64,000 bases of DNA from Methylobacterium sp. Leaf104 (GCF_001422885.1 NZ_LMMZ01000041.1:1-64000), one strand, 5' to 3'. Positions 8,801-19,242 are shown, numbered from the stretch's first letter. Numbers and translations are program-made. Notes: a model not told the origin generated them from the sequence alone.

Positions 8801-9718
8801 ATGGAATTTTTCGCCCAGCAGTTCATCAACGGCCTGACGCTCGGGTCGATCTACGGTCTGATCGCCCTGGGCTACACCATGGTCTTCGGCATCATCGGGA
8901 TGGTGAACTTCGCCCACGGCGACGTCTTCATGCTCTCCTCCTTCATCGCCCTGATCTTCTTCCTCATCCTGACGTCCTGGCTCGGGCTCACCTCGGTCGC
9001 CCTGGTGTTCCTCATCGTGCTGGTCCTCGCCATGATCCTCACGGCCCTGTGGGGCTGGGCGATCGAGCGGGTGGCCTACCGGCCCCTGCGCGGCTCGTTC
9101 CGCCTGGCGCCGCTGATCTCGGCCATCGGCGTGTCGATCTTCCTGTCGAACTTCGTCCAGGTGGTGCAGGGCGCCCGCAACAAGCCGGTGCCACCGCTCG
9201 TGCGCGACGTCATCGTGCTCTACCAGAACGAGCAATACACCGTGACCCTGTCCTACAAGCAGGCGATCATCATGACGACGACGGCGCTGCTGCTCGCCGG
9301 CTTCTGGTACCTGGTGCAGCGCACCTCCTTCGGGCGGGCCCAGCGCGCCTGCGAGCAGGACCGGCGCATGGCCGCACTCCTCGGCATCAACGTCGACCGG
9401 ACGATCTCGCTGACCTTCGTGCTCGGCGCGGCGCTGGCCGCCGTGGCCGGCACCCTCTACCTCCTCTACTACGGCGTGGTCTCGTTCTCGGACGGGTTCG
9501 TGCCCGGCGTGAAGGCCTTCACGGCGGCGGTCCTCGGCGGGATCGGCTCGCTGCCCGGCGCGGTGCTCGGCGGCCTGATCATCGGCCTGATCGAGACCTT
9601 CTGGTCGGCCTATTTCTCGATCGAGTACAAGGACGTGGCCGCGTTCCTCATCCTGATCGTGGTGCTCATCTTCAAACCATCCGGCATCCTCGGACGCCCC
9701 GAAGTCGAGAAGGTCTGA
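8801..9718 (+). CDS. livH: Branched-chain amino acid ABC transporter permease LivH
   Basis: This 305-residue inner-membrane permease has about eight hydrophobic helices and the LivH-family opening (INGLTLGSIYGLIALGYTMVFGIIGMVN is split across helix 1-2). It forms the membrane channel with LivM. The ATG at 8801 follows an AAGG-type ribosome binding site and matches the usual family N-terminus; an upstream ATG at 8768 would add a non-hydrophobic extension. It is the first gene of a livHMGF operon, two bases ahead of livM. Confidence 0.95.
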   Translation: MEFFAQQFINGLTLGSIYGLIALGYTMVFGIIGMVNFAHGDVFMLSSFIALIFFLILTSWLGLTSVALVFLIVLVLAMILTALWGWAIERVAYRPLRGSFRLAPLISAIGVSIFLSNFVQVVQGARNKPVPPLVRDVIVLYQNEQYTVTLSYKQAIIMTTTALLLAGFWYLVQRTSFGRAQRACEQDRRMAALLGINVDRTISLTFVLGAALAAVAGTLYLLYYGVVSFSDGFVPGVKAFTAAVLGGIGSLPGAVLGGLIIGLIETFWSAYFSIEYKDVAAFLILIVVLIFKPSGILGRPEVEKV

Positions 9719-9720
9719 CC

Positions 9721-11091
9721 ATGGCGACAGGATCGACCATCGGCGCGGTGGCCCCCACCGTCGGCCGCGGCTCCGGCGCGGCGTTCGCCGAGATGCTCAA
9801 GGATTCGGCACTCTTCGCCCTGGTGACCCTCGGCCTGAGCATCCCGGTGGTGGCCTACCGGACCGATCTCGGGCAGGGCACCGGCCTCGAGCTCACCGGC
9901 CGCTGGGGCGTCGTCGCGGGCCTGTGCCTCGCGGTGTTCGTCCTGCGCCTCGGCCAGCGCATGATCCTCGGCGAGGTCTCGCGCCGGCGCGAGGCGCATC
10001 GGATCGCCACGGCGGGGGCGCCCCCGGTGGTGGGCCGCGCCGGCCGGGTCCTCGGACCGCTGACCCTGGCCGTGGCGCTGACCCTGCCGCTGCTCGCGGC
10101 GCTGGGCTCGGGCGGCCTGTCCGAGGGGCGCTACTGGATCGACCTCGGCATCCTCATCCTCACCTACGTCATGCTCGGCTGGGGCCTGAACATCGTCGTC
10201 GGCCTCGCCGGGCTCCTCGACCTCGGCTACGTCGCCTTCTACGCGGTGGGGGCCTATTCCTACGCGCTGCTCTCCACCGTGTTCGGGCTGTCCTTCTGGA
10301 TCTGCCTGCCGCTGGCGGGCCTGTTCGCGGCGGCCTTCGGCGTGCTCCTCGGCTTCCCGGTGCTGCGCCTGCGCGGCGACTACCTCGCCATCGTGACGCT
10401 CGCCTTCGGCGAGATCATCCGCCTCGTCCTCATCAACTGGGTCGATTTCTCCGGCGGCGCCGCCGGCCTCTCCTCGATCCCGCGGGCGAGCTTCTTCGGG
10501 ATTCCCTTCACGGCCGGGGAGGGCGGGTTCGCCCAGACCTTCGGACTGACCTTCAACCCGATCCACCGGATCATCTTCCTCTACTACCTGATCCTCGCGC
10601 TGGCGCTGATCACCAACCTGGTGACGCTGCGCATGCGCCGCCTCCCGCTGGGGCGCGCCTGGGAGGCCCTGCGCGAGGACGAGATCGCCTGCCGGTCGCT
10701 GGGCATCGACACCACCATGACCAAGCTGACCGCCTTCGCGCTCGGCGCGATGTTCGCGGGCTTCGCGGGCTCGTTCTTCGCCGTGCGCCAGGGCTTCGTC
10801 AGCCCGGAGAGCTTCAACTTCCTGGAGAGCGCGATCATCCTCGCCATCGTGGTGCTCGGCGGCATGGGCAGCCAGGTCGGCGTCGCCATCGCGGCGATCG
10901 TCATGGTCGGCGCCCCGGAACTGCTGCGCAACCTCTCCTTCCTCAAGGCCGTGTTCGGCGAGGGCTTCGACCCGAACGAGTACCGCCTGCTGCTGTTCGG
11001 CCTCGCCATGGTCTGCATGATGGTCTGGCGCCCGCGCGGGCTGATCTCCGAGCGCTCGCCCTCGGTCCGCCTCGGGGGGCGCGGCGCATGA
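9721..11091 (+). CDS. livM: Branched-chain amino acid ABC transporter permease LivM
   Basis: This 456-residue multi-pass inner-membrane permease is the second half of the Liv channel. The core (about 135-440) has the family signatures GLNIVVGLAGLLDLGYVAFY and LRGDYLAIVTLAFGEIIR. The N-terminal 130 residues carry two extra hydrophobic segments, as in the longer LivM forms. The start at 9721 lies two bases after the livH stop. The stop overlaps the livG start (ATGA). Confidence 0.95.
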   Translation: MATGSTIGAVAPTVGRGSGAAFAEMLKDSALFALVTLGLSIPVVAYRTDLGQGTGLELTGRWGVVAGLCLAVFVLRLGQRMILGEVSRRREAHRIATAGAPPVVGRAGRVLGPLTLAVALTLPLLAALGSGGLSEGRYWIDLGILILTYVMLGWGLNIVVGLAGLLDLGYVAFYAVGAYSYALLSTVFGLSFWICLPLAGLFAAAFGVLLGFPVLRLRGDYLAIVTLAFGEIIRLVLINWVDFSGGAAGLSSIPRASFFGIPFTAGEGGFAQTFGLTFNPIHRIIFLYYLILALALITNLVTLRMRRLPLGRAWEALREDEIACRSLGIDTTMTKLTAFALGAMFAGFAGSFFAVRQGFVSPESFNFLESAIILAIVVLGGMGSQVGVAIAAIVMVGAPELLRNLSFLKAVFGEGFDPNEYRLLLFGLAMVCMMVWRPRGLISERSPSVRLGGRGA

Positions 11092-12016
11092 CCCTCGCCA
11101 CCGGCACCACCCGCCTCGCCACGGTGCAGGACGAGCCCCCGGCGGCGATGCCCGGCGGCCCCGTCGACCCGATCCTCGTGGTCGATCACCTGACCATGCG
11201 CTTCGGCGGCCTCACCGCCGTCGGTGACCTCTCCTTCAAGGTCGGGCGCGGCGACATCACCGCGCTCATCGGCCCGAACGGCGCCGGCAAGACCACGGTC
11301 TTCAATTGCATCACGGGCTTCTACAAGCCCACCGAAGGCATGATCCGCCTGAGGCAGGAGGGCGGCGAGACCTACCTGCTCGAGCGCCTGCCGGGCCACG
11401 ACGTCAACCGCCTCGCCCGGGTCGCGCGCACCTTCCAGAACATCCGCCTGTTCCCGCAGATGACCGTGCTGGAGAACCTGCTGGTCGCCATGCACAAGCC
11501 CCTGATGCGGGCCTCTGGCTTCTCGCTCGCGGGCATCCTGGGCCTGCCGGTCTACCGCCGGGCGCAGGAGGCGGCGATCGCCAAGGCCGCCGCCTGGATC
11601 GAGCGCATCGGCCTCACGCACCGGGCCGACGAGCCGGCGGGCGACCTGCCCTACGGCGACCAGCGCCGCCTCGAGATCGCCCGCGCCATGTGCACGGACC
11701 CGGTGCTGCTCTGCCTCGACGAGCCGGCGGCCGGCCTCAACCCCCGAGAATCAGCCGACCTCAACACCCTGCTGCGGATGATCCGCGACGAGTACGGCAC
11801 CTCGGTGCTGCTGATCGAGCACGACATGTCGGTGGTGATGCAGATCTCCGACCGCATCGTGGTGCTCGATTACGGCATCAAGATCGCCGACGGGACGCCG
11901 GACGAGATCCGCAACGACACCCGGGTGATCGCGGCCTATCTCGGGGTCGACGACGAGGAGGTGGCGGCCGTGGAAGCGGAAGTCGGCTTGGCGGGAACCT
12001 CTGCGGGAACCACAGC

Positions 12017-12020
<4 letters not shown>
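11088..12020 (+). CDS. livG: Branched-chain amino acid ABC transporter ATP-binding protein LivG
   Basis: This 310-residue cytosolic ATPase energises the Liv permease. It has a Walker A (GPNGAGKTT), a signature region (YGDQRRLEIARAM), a Walker B (VLLCLDEPAAGLNP) and the H loop (LLIEHDMS). The C-terminal end matches LivG (VIAAYLG) with a short extra tail. The ATG overlaps the livM stop, and the stop overlaps the livF start, so the genes are translationally coupled. Confidence 0.96.
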
Positions 12021-12814
<794 letters not shown>

Positions 12815-12816
12815 GC

Positions 12817-13182
12817 ATGGCCGACGCTCTCAGCCTCGATGGGCGCACCCTCGGGATCTTCCTCCTCATCACCGTGGCGATGGGCGGGGGGGCGGCCTGG
12901 ATGACCGGCAGCGGGCTCGCCCGCGGCTGGCGCCCGTTCTGGCACTGCGCCCTGGCGCTCCTGCTCATCGCGGCGGTGACGCGCTTCCTGCACTACGCGC
13001 TGTTCGAGGATCCGCTGCTGTCGCTGCCGGCCTATTGCGTCGATGCGGCATTCGTCCTCGCCATCGGGGCCGTCGCCTACCGCTACACCCGCACCGGACA
13101 GATGACCCGGCAATATGCCTGGCTCTACGAGCGCACCGGACCGCTGAGCTGGCGGGACCGGACGAGCGCGCCGACGCCGTGA
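12817..13182 (+). CDS. Small membrane protein, DUF6867-like
   Basis: This 121-residue protein has three to four hydrophobic helices and a charged C-terminal tail (QYAWLYERTGPLSWRDR). Its place directly after livF and before the binding protein matches small liv-linked membrane proteins seen in Rhizobiales (DUF6867). It may assist or modulate the transporter, but that role is inferred from position only. Confidence 0.82.
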   Translation: MADALSLDGRTLGIFLLITVAMGGGAAWMTGSGLARGWRPFWHCALALLLIAAVTRFLHYALFEDPLLSLPAYCVDAAFVLAIGAVAYRYTRTGQMTRQYAWLYERTGPLSWRDRTSAPTP

Positions 13183-13285
13183 GGCGTGGCGCTTGGACCA
13201 CCCCCGCAGGGGGCCACTTCGCGTGTCATGCGCCGACATCGCCGGACGATCCGCCCGGCGCGGCGCTTCGAGAGGGGAAACGGGC

Positions 13286-14407
13286 ATGAAGTCATTGTTG
13301 TCGGCCGGCGTCGCGCTCGGCCTGATGCTGGCGGCGACGGCCGCCCAGGCCGAGATCAAGATCGGCGTGGTGGTTCCGGTCACCGGCCCGAACGCCGCCT
13401 TCGGCGCGCAGATCAAGACCGGCGCCCAGCAGGCCATCGCCGACATCAACAAGGCGGGCGGCGTCAACGGCGAGAAGCTCGTCATGACCGTCGGCGACGA
13501 TGCCTCCGACCCCAAGCAGGGCGTGTCGGTGGCCAACAAATTCGCCTCGGAAGGCGTGAAGGCCGTGGTCGGCGCCTTCAACTCCGGCGTCTCGATCCCG
13601 GTCTCCGACGTGCTGCAGGAAGCCGGCATCGTCGAGATCAGCCCGGCCTCCACGGCGATCAAGTATACCGAGCGCGGCAACTGGAACACCTTCCGCACCT
13701 GCGGTCGCGACGATCAGCAGGGCGCCGTGGCGGGCGCCTACCTCGCCGACAAGTTCAAGGGCAAGAAGATCGCCTTCGTCCACGACAAGACCCCCTACGG
13801 CAAGGGCCTGGCCGACGAGACCCTGAAGGCCCTGAAGGCCAAGGGCGGCAGCAACGTGCTCTACGAGGGCATCAATCCCGGTGAGAAGGACTTCTCGGCC
13901 CTGGTCTCGAAGCTGAAGCAGGCCAATGTCGACGTGGTCTATTTCGGCGGCCTCTACACCGAGGCCGGCCTGCTGATCCGCCAGATGCGCGACCAGAGCC
14001 TCCAGGCGCCGCTGATGGGCGGCGACGGCATCGCCGATCGCGAGTTCGCCCAGGTGGCGGGCCCGGGTTCGGACGGCACCCTGATGACCTTCTCGCCGGA
14101 CGCCCGCAAGAACCCGAAGTCGAAGGCGACCGTCGACGCCTTCAAGGCGATGAACTTCGATCCCGAGGGCTACACCCTCTACTCCTACGCCGCCACGCAG
14201 ATCCTGGCCGACGCGATGAAGGCCACGAAGTCCACCGACGGCCAGAAGGTCGCCGCCTACATGCGCGAGGGCAAGCCCTTCAACACGGTGATCGGCGACA
14301 TCGCCTACGACAAGAAGGGCGACATCACCCGGCCGGACTACGTGATGTACATGTGGAAGAAGGGCGCCGACGGCTCGATCAACTACGCCGGCAACGAGCA
14401 GCCGTAA
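13286..14407 (+). CDS. livJ: Branched-chain amino acid ABC transporter substrate-binding protein
   Basis: This 373-residue periplasmic protein has a signal peptide (1-20, ending AQA) and the two-lobed type I binding fold of LivJ/LivK. It shows the IKIGVVVPVTGPNAAFG opening, the VGDDASDPKQ segment and a GGLYTEAGLLIRQMR hinge region. It delivers Leu/Ile/Val or a related amino acid to the LivHMGF complex encoded just upstream. The start at 13286 has a gaggggaaac leader. A rho-independent terminator follows at 14434. Confidence 0.95.
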   Translation: MKSLLSAGVALGLMLAATAAQAEIKIGVVVPVTGPNAAFGAQIKTGAQQAIADINKAGGVNGEKLVMTVGDDASDPKQGVSVANKFASEGVKAVVGAFNSGVSIPVSDVLQEAGIVEISPASTAIKYTERGNWNTFRTCGRDDQQGAVAGAYLADKFKGKKIAFVHDKTPYGKGLADETLKALKAKGGSNVLYEGINPGEKDFSALVSKLKQANVDVVYFGGLYTEAGLLIRQMRDQSLQAPLMGGDGIADREFAQVAGPGSDGTLMTFSPDARKNPKSKATVDAFKAMNFDPEGYTLYSYAATQILADAMKATKSTDGQKVAAYMREGKPFNTVIGDIAYDKKGDITRPDYVMYMWKKGADGSINYAGNEQP

Positions 14408-14433
14408 GCGGCGCCGGCTTCGTCGCCGACCGG

Positions 14434-14462
14434 GGCCGGGGGAGCGATCCGCCGGCCTTTTT
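14434..14462 (+). terminator. Rho-independent terminator of the liv operon
   Basis: The stem GGCCGG / CCGGCC has a 12-base loop and is followed directly by TTTTT, 27 bases after the binding-protein stop. Confidence 0.75.
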
Positions 14463-14596
14463 CGTGCGCGACCGTGAAGGCTCCGGCGCCGGGCGCGACG
14501 AACCTGCACACCCCGTCAGTCGGGAACAGCGCCCGATCGGTTCGGTTGGTCGAAGCGTTGGCGCCTGCGAAAAGGCCCACCCCGACGGGAGCAGAC

Positions 14597-14797
14597 ATGT
14601 CCGATAAGCACCTGAAGACCGACGTCCCGAGCGACGCCGACCTCGAGGGCAATCCGGGGATCGGCCAATCGAAGGGCATGACCGGGCACGATCCGAACGA
14701 CGTCGCGGCGGATTCCACCGTCGAGGGCGACGTCGACAACGAGACGACGCCGGAGGGCGGAATCGACCCGGGTCATCGCCCGCGCAAGAACGCCTGA
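14597..14797 (+). CDS. Small acidic hydrophilic protein of unknown function
   Basis: This 66-residue protein is rich in Asp, Gly and Pro, with no hydrophobic segment (MSDKHLKTDVPSDADLEG opening, basic RPRKNA end). It is probably largely disordered. The ATG at 14597 follows a gacgggagcag leader. A GTG at 14474 would give a longer form with a less plausible N-terminus. No family was recognised. Confidence 0.6.
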   Translation: MSDKHLKTDVPSDADLEGNPGIGQSKGMTGHDPNDVAADSTVEGDVDNETTPEGGIDPGHRPRKNA

Positions 14798-14853
14798 GGC
14801 CTTCGGCGATGCGAGCGGTCGAAGCCAGCGCTCCGTGACGCCGGGACGACGAA

Positions 14854-14890
14854 GCGGTGACCGTCCGGCCACGAGTCGCCCGGTCACCGC
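14854..14890. repeat. 10-bp inverted repeat, possible terminator or protein site
   Basis: GCGGTGACCG and CGGTCACCGC form a perfect dyad with a 17-base spacer between the small genes at 14597 and 14996. There is no T-run, so it is not a standard terminator. Confidence 0.4.
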
Positions 14891-14995
14891 ATGCCAGCCC
14901 TGCCCCTCTCGGCGGATCCCGAGGGTTAACGGGTCGTGTTCGTTCGGGTAGGCCAAGCTGTGCCGTAGTATCGGCCTCGCACTTGAGGAGCCTGG

Positions 14996-15184
14996 ATGAC
15001 CAAAGACGTGCAGCACGATCGCTCTGCCTCGCCGCTCGCATTCGTCTCCGACGAGATCTTCTCTTCCCCTCAGACCCGAAGCCCGGACGAACCGGGTGAA
15101 ATCGCTCCGGCGCCCGAGTCGGATCCACAGTCCAGCGCGACCTTCGACAGCGACAGCTTCGAGGGCTTCGGCTCCTTCGGCTGA
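14996..15184 (+). CDS. Possible small acidic protein
   Basis: This 62-residue open frame is rich in Asp, Glu, Ser and Pro and ends in SFEGFGSFG. A GAGGAG ribosome binding site lies at good spacing before the ATG. It has no domain or membrane segment. It resembles small disordered proteins common in this genus, but it could be a chance frame. Confidence 0.45.
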   Translation: MTKDVQHDRSASPLAFVSDEIFSSPQTRSPDEPGEIAPAPESDPQSSATFDSDSFEGFGSFG

Positions 15185-15354
15185 TCCGCGCGCGCAGCGC
15201 CTTCGCATCCGGCGGATGGCGGGGCGCGAGGGCGCTGCGCGCGAGCCGACGAGGGAGGCCCCGCAGTTCGCGGCACGGCTCGGCCACGGACGAGCCCCGC
15301 TCCCGCCATGTTCCCCCGTTCTGTGTCGCGGGATTATCGAAGCGGGAACAGCCG

Positions 15355-15996
15355 ATGTCCTTTCTCTCGAACCTGCCCATCGCCGACTTGATCGCCAGCT
15401 ACGGCTACCTGGCGATCTTCGTCGTCATCGCGCTGGAGAGCGCCGGCGTGCCGCTGCCCGGCGAGACGATCCTGATCTCCTCGGCGGTCTATGCCGGCAG
15501 CACCGGCCAGCTAAACATCGGCCTGATCATCCTGGCCGCCGCGGCGGCCGCGATCCTCGGCGACAATCTCGGCTACTGGGTCGGCCGGCGCTGGGGCATG
15601 CCGCTCCTGCTGCGCTACGGCCACCTCATCGCCCTCGACCACGGCCGGCTGAAGCTCGGGCAGTACCTCTTCCGGGAGCATGGCGGGAAGATCGTGTTCT
15701 TCGGCCGCTTCACCGCGATGCTGCGCGCCTACGCGGCCGTGCTCGCCGGCGTGAACAAGCTCGATGCGCGCCGCTTCCTGATCTTCAACGGCCTCGGCGG
15801 CATCGCCTGGGCGACGATCATGGGCTTCGGCTCGTATTTCTGCGGCCGCTCGATCGAGCACATCGCCGGTCCGGTCGGCCTCGCGCTCCTGGCGCTGGTG
15901 ATCTTCGGCGGCCTCGCCCTGTGGCTGTTCGTGCGCAAGCACGAGACCCGGCTCCTCGCCGAGGCCGAGACCGCGATCCCCGGCCCGCTGGCCTGA
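15355..15996 (+). CDS. DedA-family membrane protein
   Basis: This 213-residue inner-membrane protein of the DedA/SNARE-associated family has about five hydrophobic segments. It shows the conserved ESAGVPLPGET motif, the G-DNLGYWVGR segment and the FFGRFTAMLR motif containing the conserved Phe-x-Arg. The family takes part in lipid (undecaprenyl-phosphate or phospholipid) translocation and envelope maintenance; the exact substrate is unknown here. The gene stands alone and is followed by a terminator. Confidence 0.92.
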   Translation: MSFLSNLPIADLIASYGYLAIFVVIALESAGVPLPGETILISSAVYAGSTGQLNIGLIILAAAAAAILGDNLGYWVGRRWGMPLLLRYGHLIALDHGRLKLGQYLFREHGGKIVFFGRFTAMLRAYAAVLAGVNKLDARRFLIFNGLGGIAWATIMGFGSYFCGRSIEHIAGPVGLALLALVIFGGLALWLFVRKHETRLLAEAETAIPGPLA

Positions 15997-16022
15997 CGGG
16001 TCGCCGCCGGCAGGGGCACGAA

Positions 16023-16056
16023 AACCCGCCGCTCCGCGAGGAGCCGGCGGGTTCTT
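16023..16056 (+). terminator. Hairpin terminator after the DedA gene
   Basis: The stem AACCCGCCG / CGGCGGGTT is extended by CTCC/GGAG with one bulged base and a short loop. It is followed by CTTC, 27 bases after the DedA stop. Confidence 0.65.
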
Positions 16057-16241
16057 CATGGGCGAGGATTGCTCGTCCGGACGAGAGCGATCGAACGCGT
16101 TCGGGAGAAATGGAGGATCGCGGGCAGCGGGGTCGGCGGCTCCGAGGCGCGCCTGACCGCAAGGTCACCGTGTCCGCACGCGTCGCCTCAACAGAGAAGC
16201 GCTCAGGTAAGCCAGACTACAGCGATGTCTTGGAGAAGGAA

Positions 16242-16317
16242 TGGCTCCCCGAGCAGGACTCGAACCTGCGACAAAGCGATTAACAGTCGCTTGCTCTACC
16301 AACTGAGCTATCGGGGA
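16242..16317 (-). tRNA. tRNA-Asn (GTT)
   Basis: A 76-nt cloverleaf reads on the minus strand from TCCCCGA (acceptor) through D arm GCTCAGTTGGTAGAGC. The anticodon loop is CTGTTAA with anticodon GTT, and the TTCGAGTC T-arm leads to TCGGGGA-G-CCA. The CCA end is encoded. Confidence 0.97.
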
Positions 16318-16605
16318 CCGCGATCGGGGGTCTACACAGCGTCCGGCCGGGACGCAAGGGTGTCCGGACCGGTGATTTGACGATTCCGTCACATTTTTTA
16401 GCCCGCCCCGGCACGGGCGCGCCGGCGCCCCGAGGCCGGCGGAGGGCGCCGCGCCGGGGTCCGCATCCTTTTTTCCAAGATCGTCTTTCCAAGATCGTCC
16501 AAAGGCCGTTGCCCTTTCGCATGGGGCTCTGCTAGAGACCCCTCTCCCCGCGCCGGCCGCCCGGACGGGGATCGCCGGATGAGCCCCTCGGGGCGGCGCG
16601 ACAGA

Positions 16606-16679
16606 GGCCTCGTGGCGGAGTGGTTACGCAGAGGACTGCAAATCCTTGTACGGGGGTTCGATTCCCTCCGAGGCCTCCA
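16606..16679 (+). tRNA. tRNA-Cys (GCA)
   Basis: A 74-nt cloverleaf has acceptor GGCCTCG / CGAGGCC, the D arm, and an anticodon loop with GCA (GGACTGCAAATCC). The T arm is GGGTTCGATTCCC and the CCA is encoded. Confidence 0.97.
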
Positions 16680-16928
16680 ACTTCATCCCCTGCCGGTTCG
16701 ATCCGGCTCCCCGTTTCCCGATCCTCCCGTCCCGACGTCTGTGCGGCGAACGCGACCGCGCGGATACGGATGATTCCGGGGGCCGCGTGTCAGCGCCGCG
16801 CCTCCGGGAACCTTGCGTTTTCGCGACCGATCCACGACAACCCGCAAGCTTCGGCGTGGCCGTCCGGCCGCCCGGAAGGACGAGAGTGGCGCACGGCGCC
16901 GGCCCAGGGTCGAGGGAAGACGGCATCC

Positions 16929-17579
16929 ATGCTCGATTACGCGCAGGCGCGACGCCTCATGGTCGATTGTCAGCTGCGGACCTTCGACGTGAACGACGTC
17001 GCGGTCCTCGACGCCTTCGGTGAGGTCGCCCGCGAACGGTTCGTGCCGCAGGGCCGCGAGGACTTCGCCTATATCGACCAGACCCTCCGTCTCGGCCGGC
17101 CGGGACGCGCCATGCCGGCGCCGATGCTGCTGGCGCGCATGGTCCAGGCCCTGGCGATCCAGCCGGGCGAGACGGCCCTCGACGTCGGCACCGGCTACGG
17201 CTACGGCGCCGCGATCCTGGTCCGCCTGGGCGCCGAGATCACCGCCCTCGAATCCGACGGCGACCTCGCGGCGGGCGCTCGAGCGCGTCTCGCCGACCTC
17301 GCGCACATCACGGTCGTCGAGGGAGCGCTGGAGGCCGGCGCTCCGCAGGCCGCCCCCTTCGACGCGATTCTCGTGAACGGCCGGGTGGAGACGCGCCCGC
17401 AGGCACTCCTCGACCAGTTGAGGGACGGCGGTCGCCTGGTCTGCGTGATGGGACGGGACCGGGCCGCCAAGGCGACCCTGTTCGTGCGGGCCGGCGACGC
17501 CTTCGGATCGCGCCCGCTCTTCGACGCCGCCCTCCCGGCCCTGGGCGCCTTCGCGGCCGAGGCCGACTTCGCGTTCTGA
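16929..17579 (+). CDS. Protein-L-isoaspartate O-methyltransferase-like protein
   Basis: This 216-residue cytosolic protein of the PCMT family uses S-adenosylmethionine to methylate damaged aspartyl residues, although many alphaproteobacterial relatives are unproven. It has the family pattern RMVDCQLRT-like opening, FVP, and the SAM-binding motif LDVGTGYGYGAAIL at about 77-90, followed by ALESD. It is shorter than and diverged from classical Pcm. Such divergent copies often sit next to tolC-family genes in Rhizobiales, as here. Confidence 0.85.
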   Translation: MLDYAQARRLMVDCQLRTFDVNDVAVLDAFGEVARERFVPQGREDFAYIDQTLRLGRPGRAMPAPMLLARMVQALAIQPGETALDVGTGYGYGAAILVRLGAEITALESDGDLAAGARARLADLAHITVVEGALEAGAPQAAPFDAILVNGRVETRPQALLDQLRDGGRLVCVMGRDRAAKATLFVRAGDAFGSRPLFDAALPALGAFAAEADFAF

Positions 17580-17671
17580 GACCGTCCGGCCTCCGACCGC
17601 GCGCCCGATCCGCGTCGTCCGCCGCGCGCGCCCGGCCGCGGGCGCATCCTGCTTCCTGATTAAGCCTTCGG

Positions 17672-17695
17672 GGGTGTCGCTTTTTTGCGGCACCC
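17672..17695. terminator. Possible hairpin between the methyltransferase and tolC genes
   Basis: A 9-bp stem (GGGTGTCGC / GCGGCACCC, one G-T pair) has a TTTTTT loop. The T-run lies in the loop and not after the stem, so termination is doubtful. Otherwise 17580-17847 shows no gene. Confidence 0.3.
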
Positions 17696-17847
17696 ACGCT
17701 CGATTCGCGCCGCGGACCGGAACCAACCGGTGCTCTGGCGGCCAAGGTCGAGTAGTCTCCGCAGCGAGGCGGGCAATCCGGGACCGCGCCCAGGCGCGGC
17801 GGCCACTCCGTGTGGTCGTCCGGTTCATCGAAAAACCGCAAGGGTTG

Positions 17848-19242
17848 ATGAGCGTGAGAGATTCGAAACCTGCGATGCGCACGAGGCTTCGGCCGGCCGG
17901 CCTCGCCGCACTGGCCCTCGCATTCGCGAGTCCGGCCGGCGCCGAGACGCTGGAGAGCGCACTCTCGCGGGCCTATGCCGCCAATCCCGCCCTGAACTCG
18001 GGCCGCGCCGGGGTCCGGGCCACCGACGAGACCGTTGCCCAGGCCAAGTCCGGCTATCGCCCCACGGTCAGCATCGACGCGGACATCGGCCTCACCCAGA
18101 GCCAGGGCAGGACGCTGGGCACCCAGCTCAACCAGGTCACGAGGCCCGGCGGCGCCGGCCTCACCGTCAACCAGACGCTGTTCAACGGCTTTCGCACCGA
18201 CAATCAGACCCGCCAGGCGGAATCCGACGTGCTCCGCGTTCGGGAGGCGCTCCGCGCCACCGAGATGAACACGCTGTTCAACGCGGCCCAGGCCTACATG
18301 TCGGTCCTGAGCGACACGGCGAACCTGGAATTGCGCCGGAACAACGTCGAGGTCCTGGAAGAGCAGCTTCGCCAGACCCGCGACCGCTTCAACGTCGGCG
18401 AGGTGACCCGCACCGACGTGGCCCAGGCCGAGGCCCGCCTCGCCGGCGCCCGCTCCGACGTCAGCGGCGCCGAGGCGACCCTGCGGGCCAGCATCGGCAC
18501 CTACCGCCGCTTCATCGGCGTGGAGCCGCGCCAGCTCGCCCCCGGACGCCCCCTGGACCGCTATGTCCCGCCCAGCCTCGACGCCGCGATCAATATCGGC
18601 CTCAAGGAACATCCGCAGATCCTCTCGGCCCTCCATCTCGTCGATGTGTCCGAGGCGCAGGTGAAGGTCCTGGAGGGCGCCCTGTACCCGACGGCCGGCC
18701 TGCAGGGCTCCGTCCAGCAGCGCTACGACACCCAGTTCCCGGGCGACAACGCGGTCAGCGCCTCGATCGTGGGCCGCCTGTCGATCCCGCTCTACGAGGG
18801 TGGCCAGACCTATTCGCAGATCCGCCAGGCCAAGGAAACGGTCGGGCAGCGCCGGCTCGACGCCGAGGATACCCGCGACCAGATCCGGGCCGCCATCGTC
18901 TCCGCCTGGGGCCAGCTCGAGGCGTCCAAGGCGCAGGTGATCGCCTCCCAGGCACAGGTGCAGGCCAACGAGGTGGCGCTCAACGGCGTCCGAGAGGAAG
19001 CCCGCGTCGGTCAGCGCACCACCCTCGACGTGCTCAACGCCCAGCAGGAACTGCTGAACGCCCGCACCAACCTGATCATCGCCCAGCGCAACCGGGTGAT
19101 CTTCTCCTACGGGGTCGTCCAGGCGGTGGGGCGCCTGACGGTGCGCTTCACGGCGCTGCCGGTGGCGGTCTACAGCCCCAAGGAGCACTTCGATCAGGTC
19201 AAGGATCTCTGGTACGGCGTGCGCACGCCCGACGGCCGCTGA
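17848..19242 (+). CDS. tolC: TolC-family outer membrane efflux protein
   Basis: This 464-residue protein is the outer-membrane channel for type I secretion or RND efflux. It has a signal peptide (about 1-31, ending AGAE). Two homologous OEP halves follow with long coiled helices, including LESALSRAYAANPAL, VNQTLFNGFRTDNQTR and the second-half repeat IPLYEGGQTYSQIRQAKE, and the TTLDVLNAQQELL motif. The ATG at 17848 follows AGGG. No adaptor or pump gene is adjacent, so it may serve several systems, as TolC does. Confidence 0.93.
   Translation: MSVRDSKPAMRTRLRPAGLAALALAFASPAGAETLESALSRAYAANPALNSGRAGVRATDETVAQAKSGYRPTVSIDADIGLTQSQGRTLGTQLNQVTRPGGAGLTVNQTLFNGFRTDNQTRQAESDVLRVREALRATEMNTLFNAAQAYMSVLSDTANLELRRNNVEVLEEQLRQTRDRFNVGEVTRTDVAQAEARLAGARSDVSGAEATLRASIGTYRRFIGVEPRQLAPGRPLDRYVPPSLDAAINIGLKEHPQILSALHLVDVSEAQVKVLEGALYPTAGLQGSVQQRYDTQFPGDNAVSASIVGRLSIPLYEGGQTYSQIRQAKETVGQRRLDAEDTRDQIRAAIVSAWGQLEASKAQVIASQAQVQANEVALNGVREEARVGQRTTLDVLNAQQELLNARTNLIIAQRNRVIFSYGVVQAVGRLTVRFTALPVAVYSPKEHFDQVKDLWYGVRTPDGR

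Noticed and set aside
8596..9720. N-terminal extension of LivM that would overlap all of livH
   Set aside because: The livH frame is clearly coding across this stretch. The livM start at 9721 sits two bases after livH and matches the family N-terminus.
13292..14509. Long minus-strand frame over the binding-protein gene
   Set aside because: It is the antisense of a well-recognised LivJ/K protein, with no motif of its own.
16318..16605. Possible small RNA between tRNA-Asn and tRNA-Cys
   Set aside because: Only GC-rich sequence and a TTTTTTCCAAGATCG/TTTCCAAGATCG near-repeat were seen. No promoter or hairpin set supports an RNA gene.
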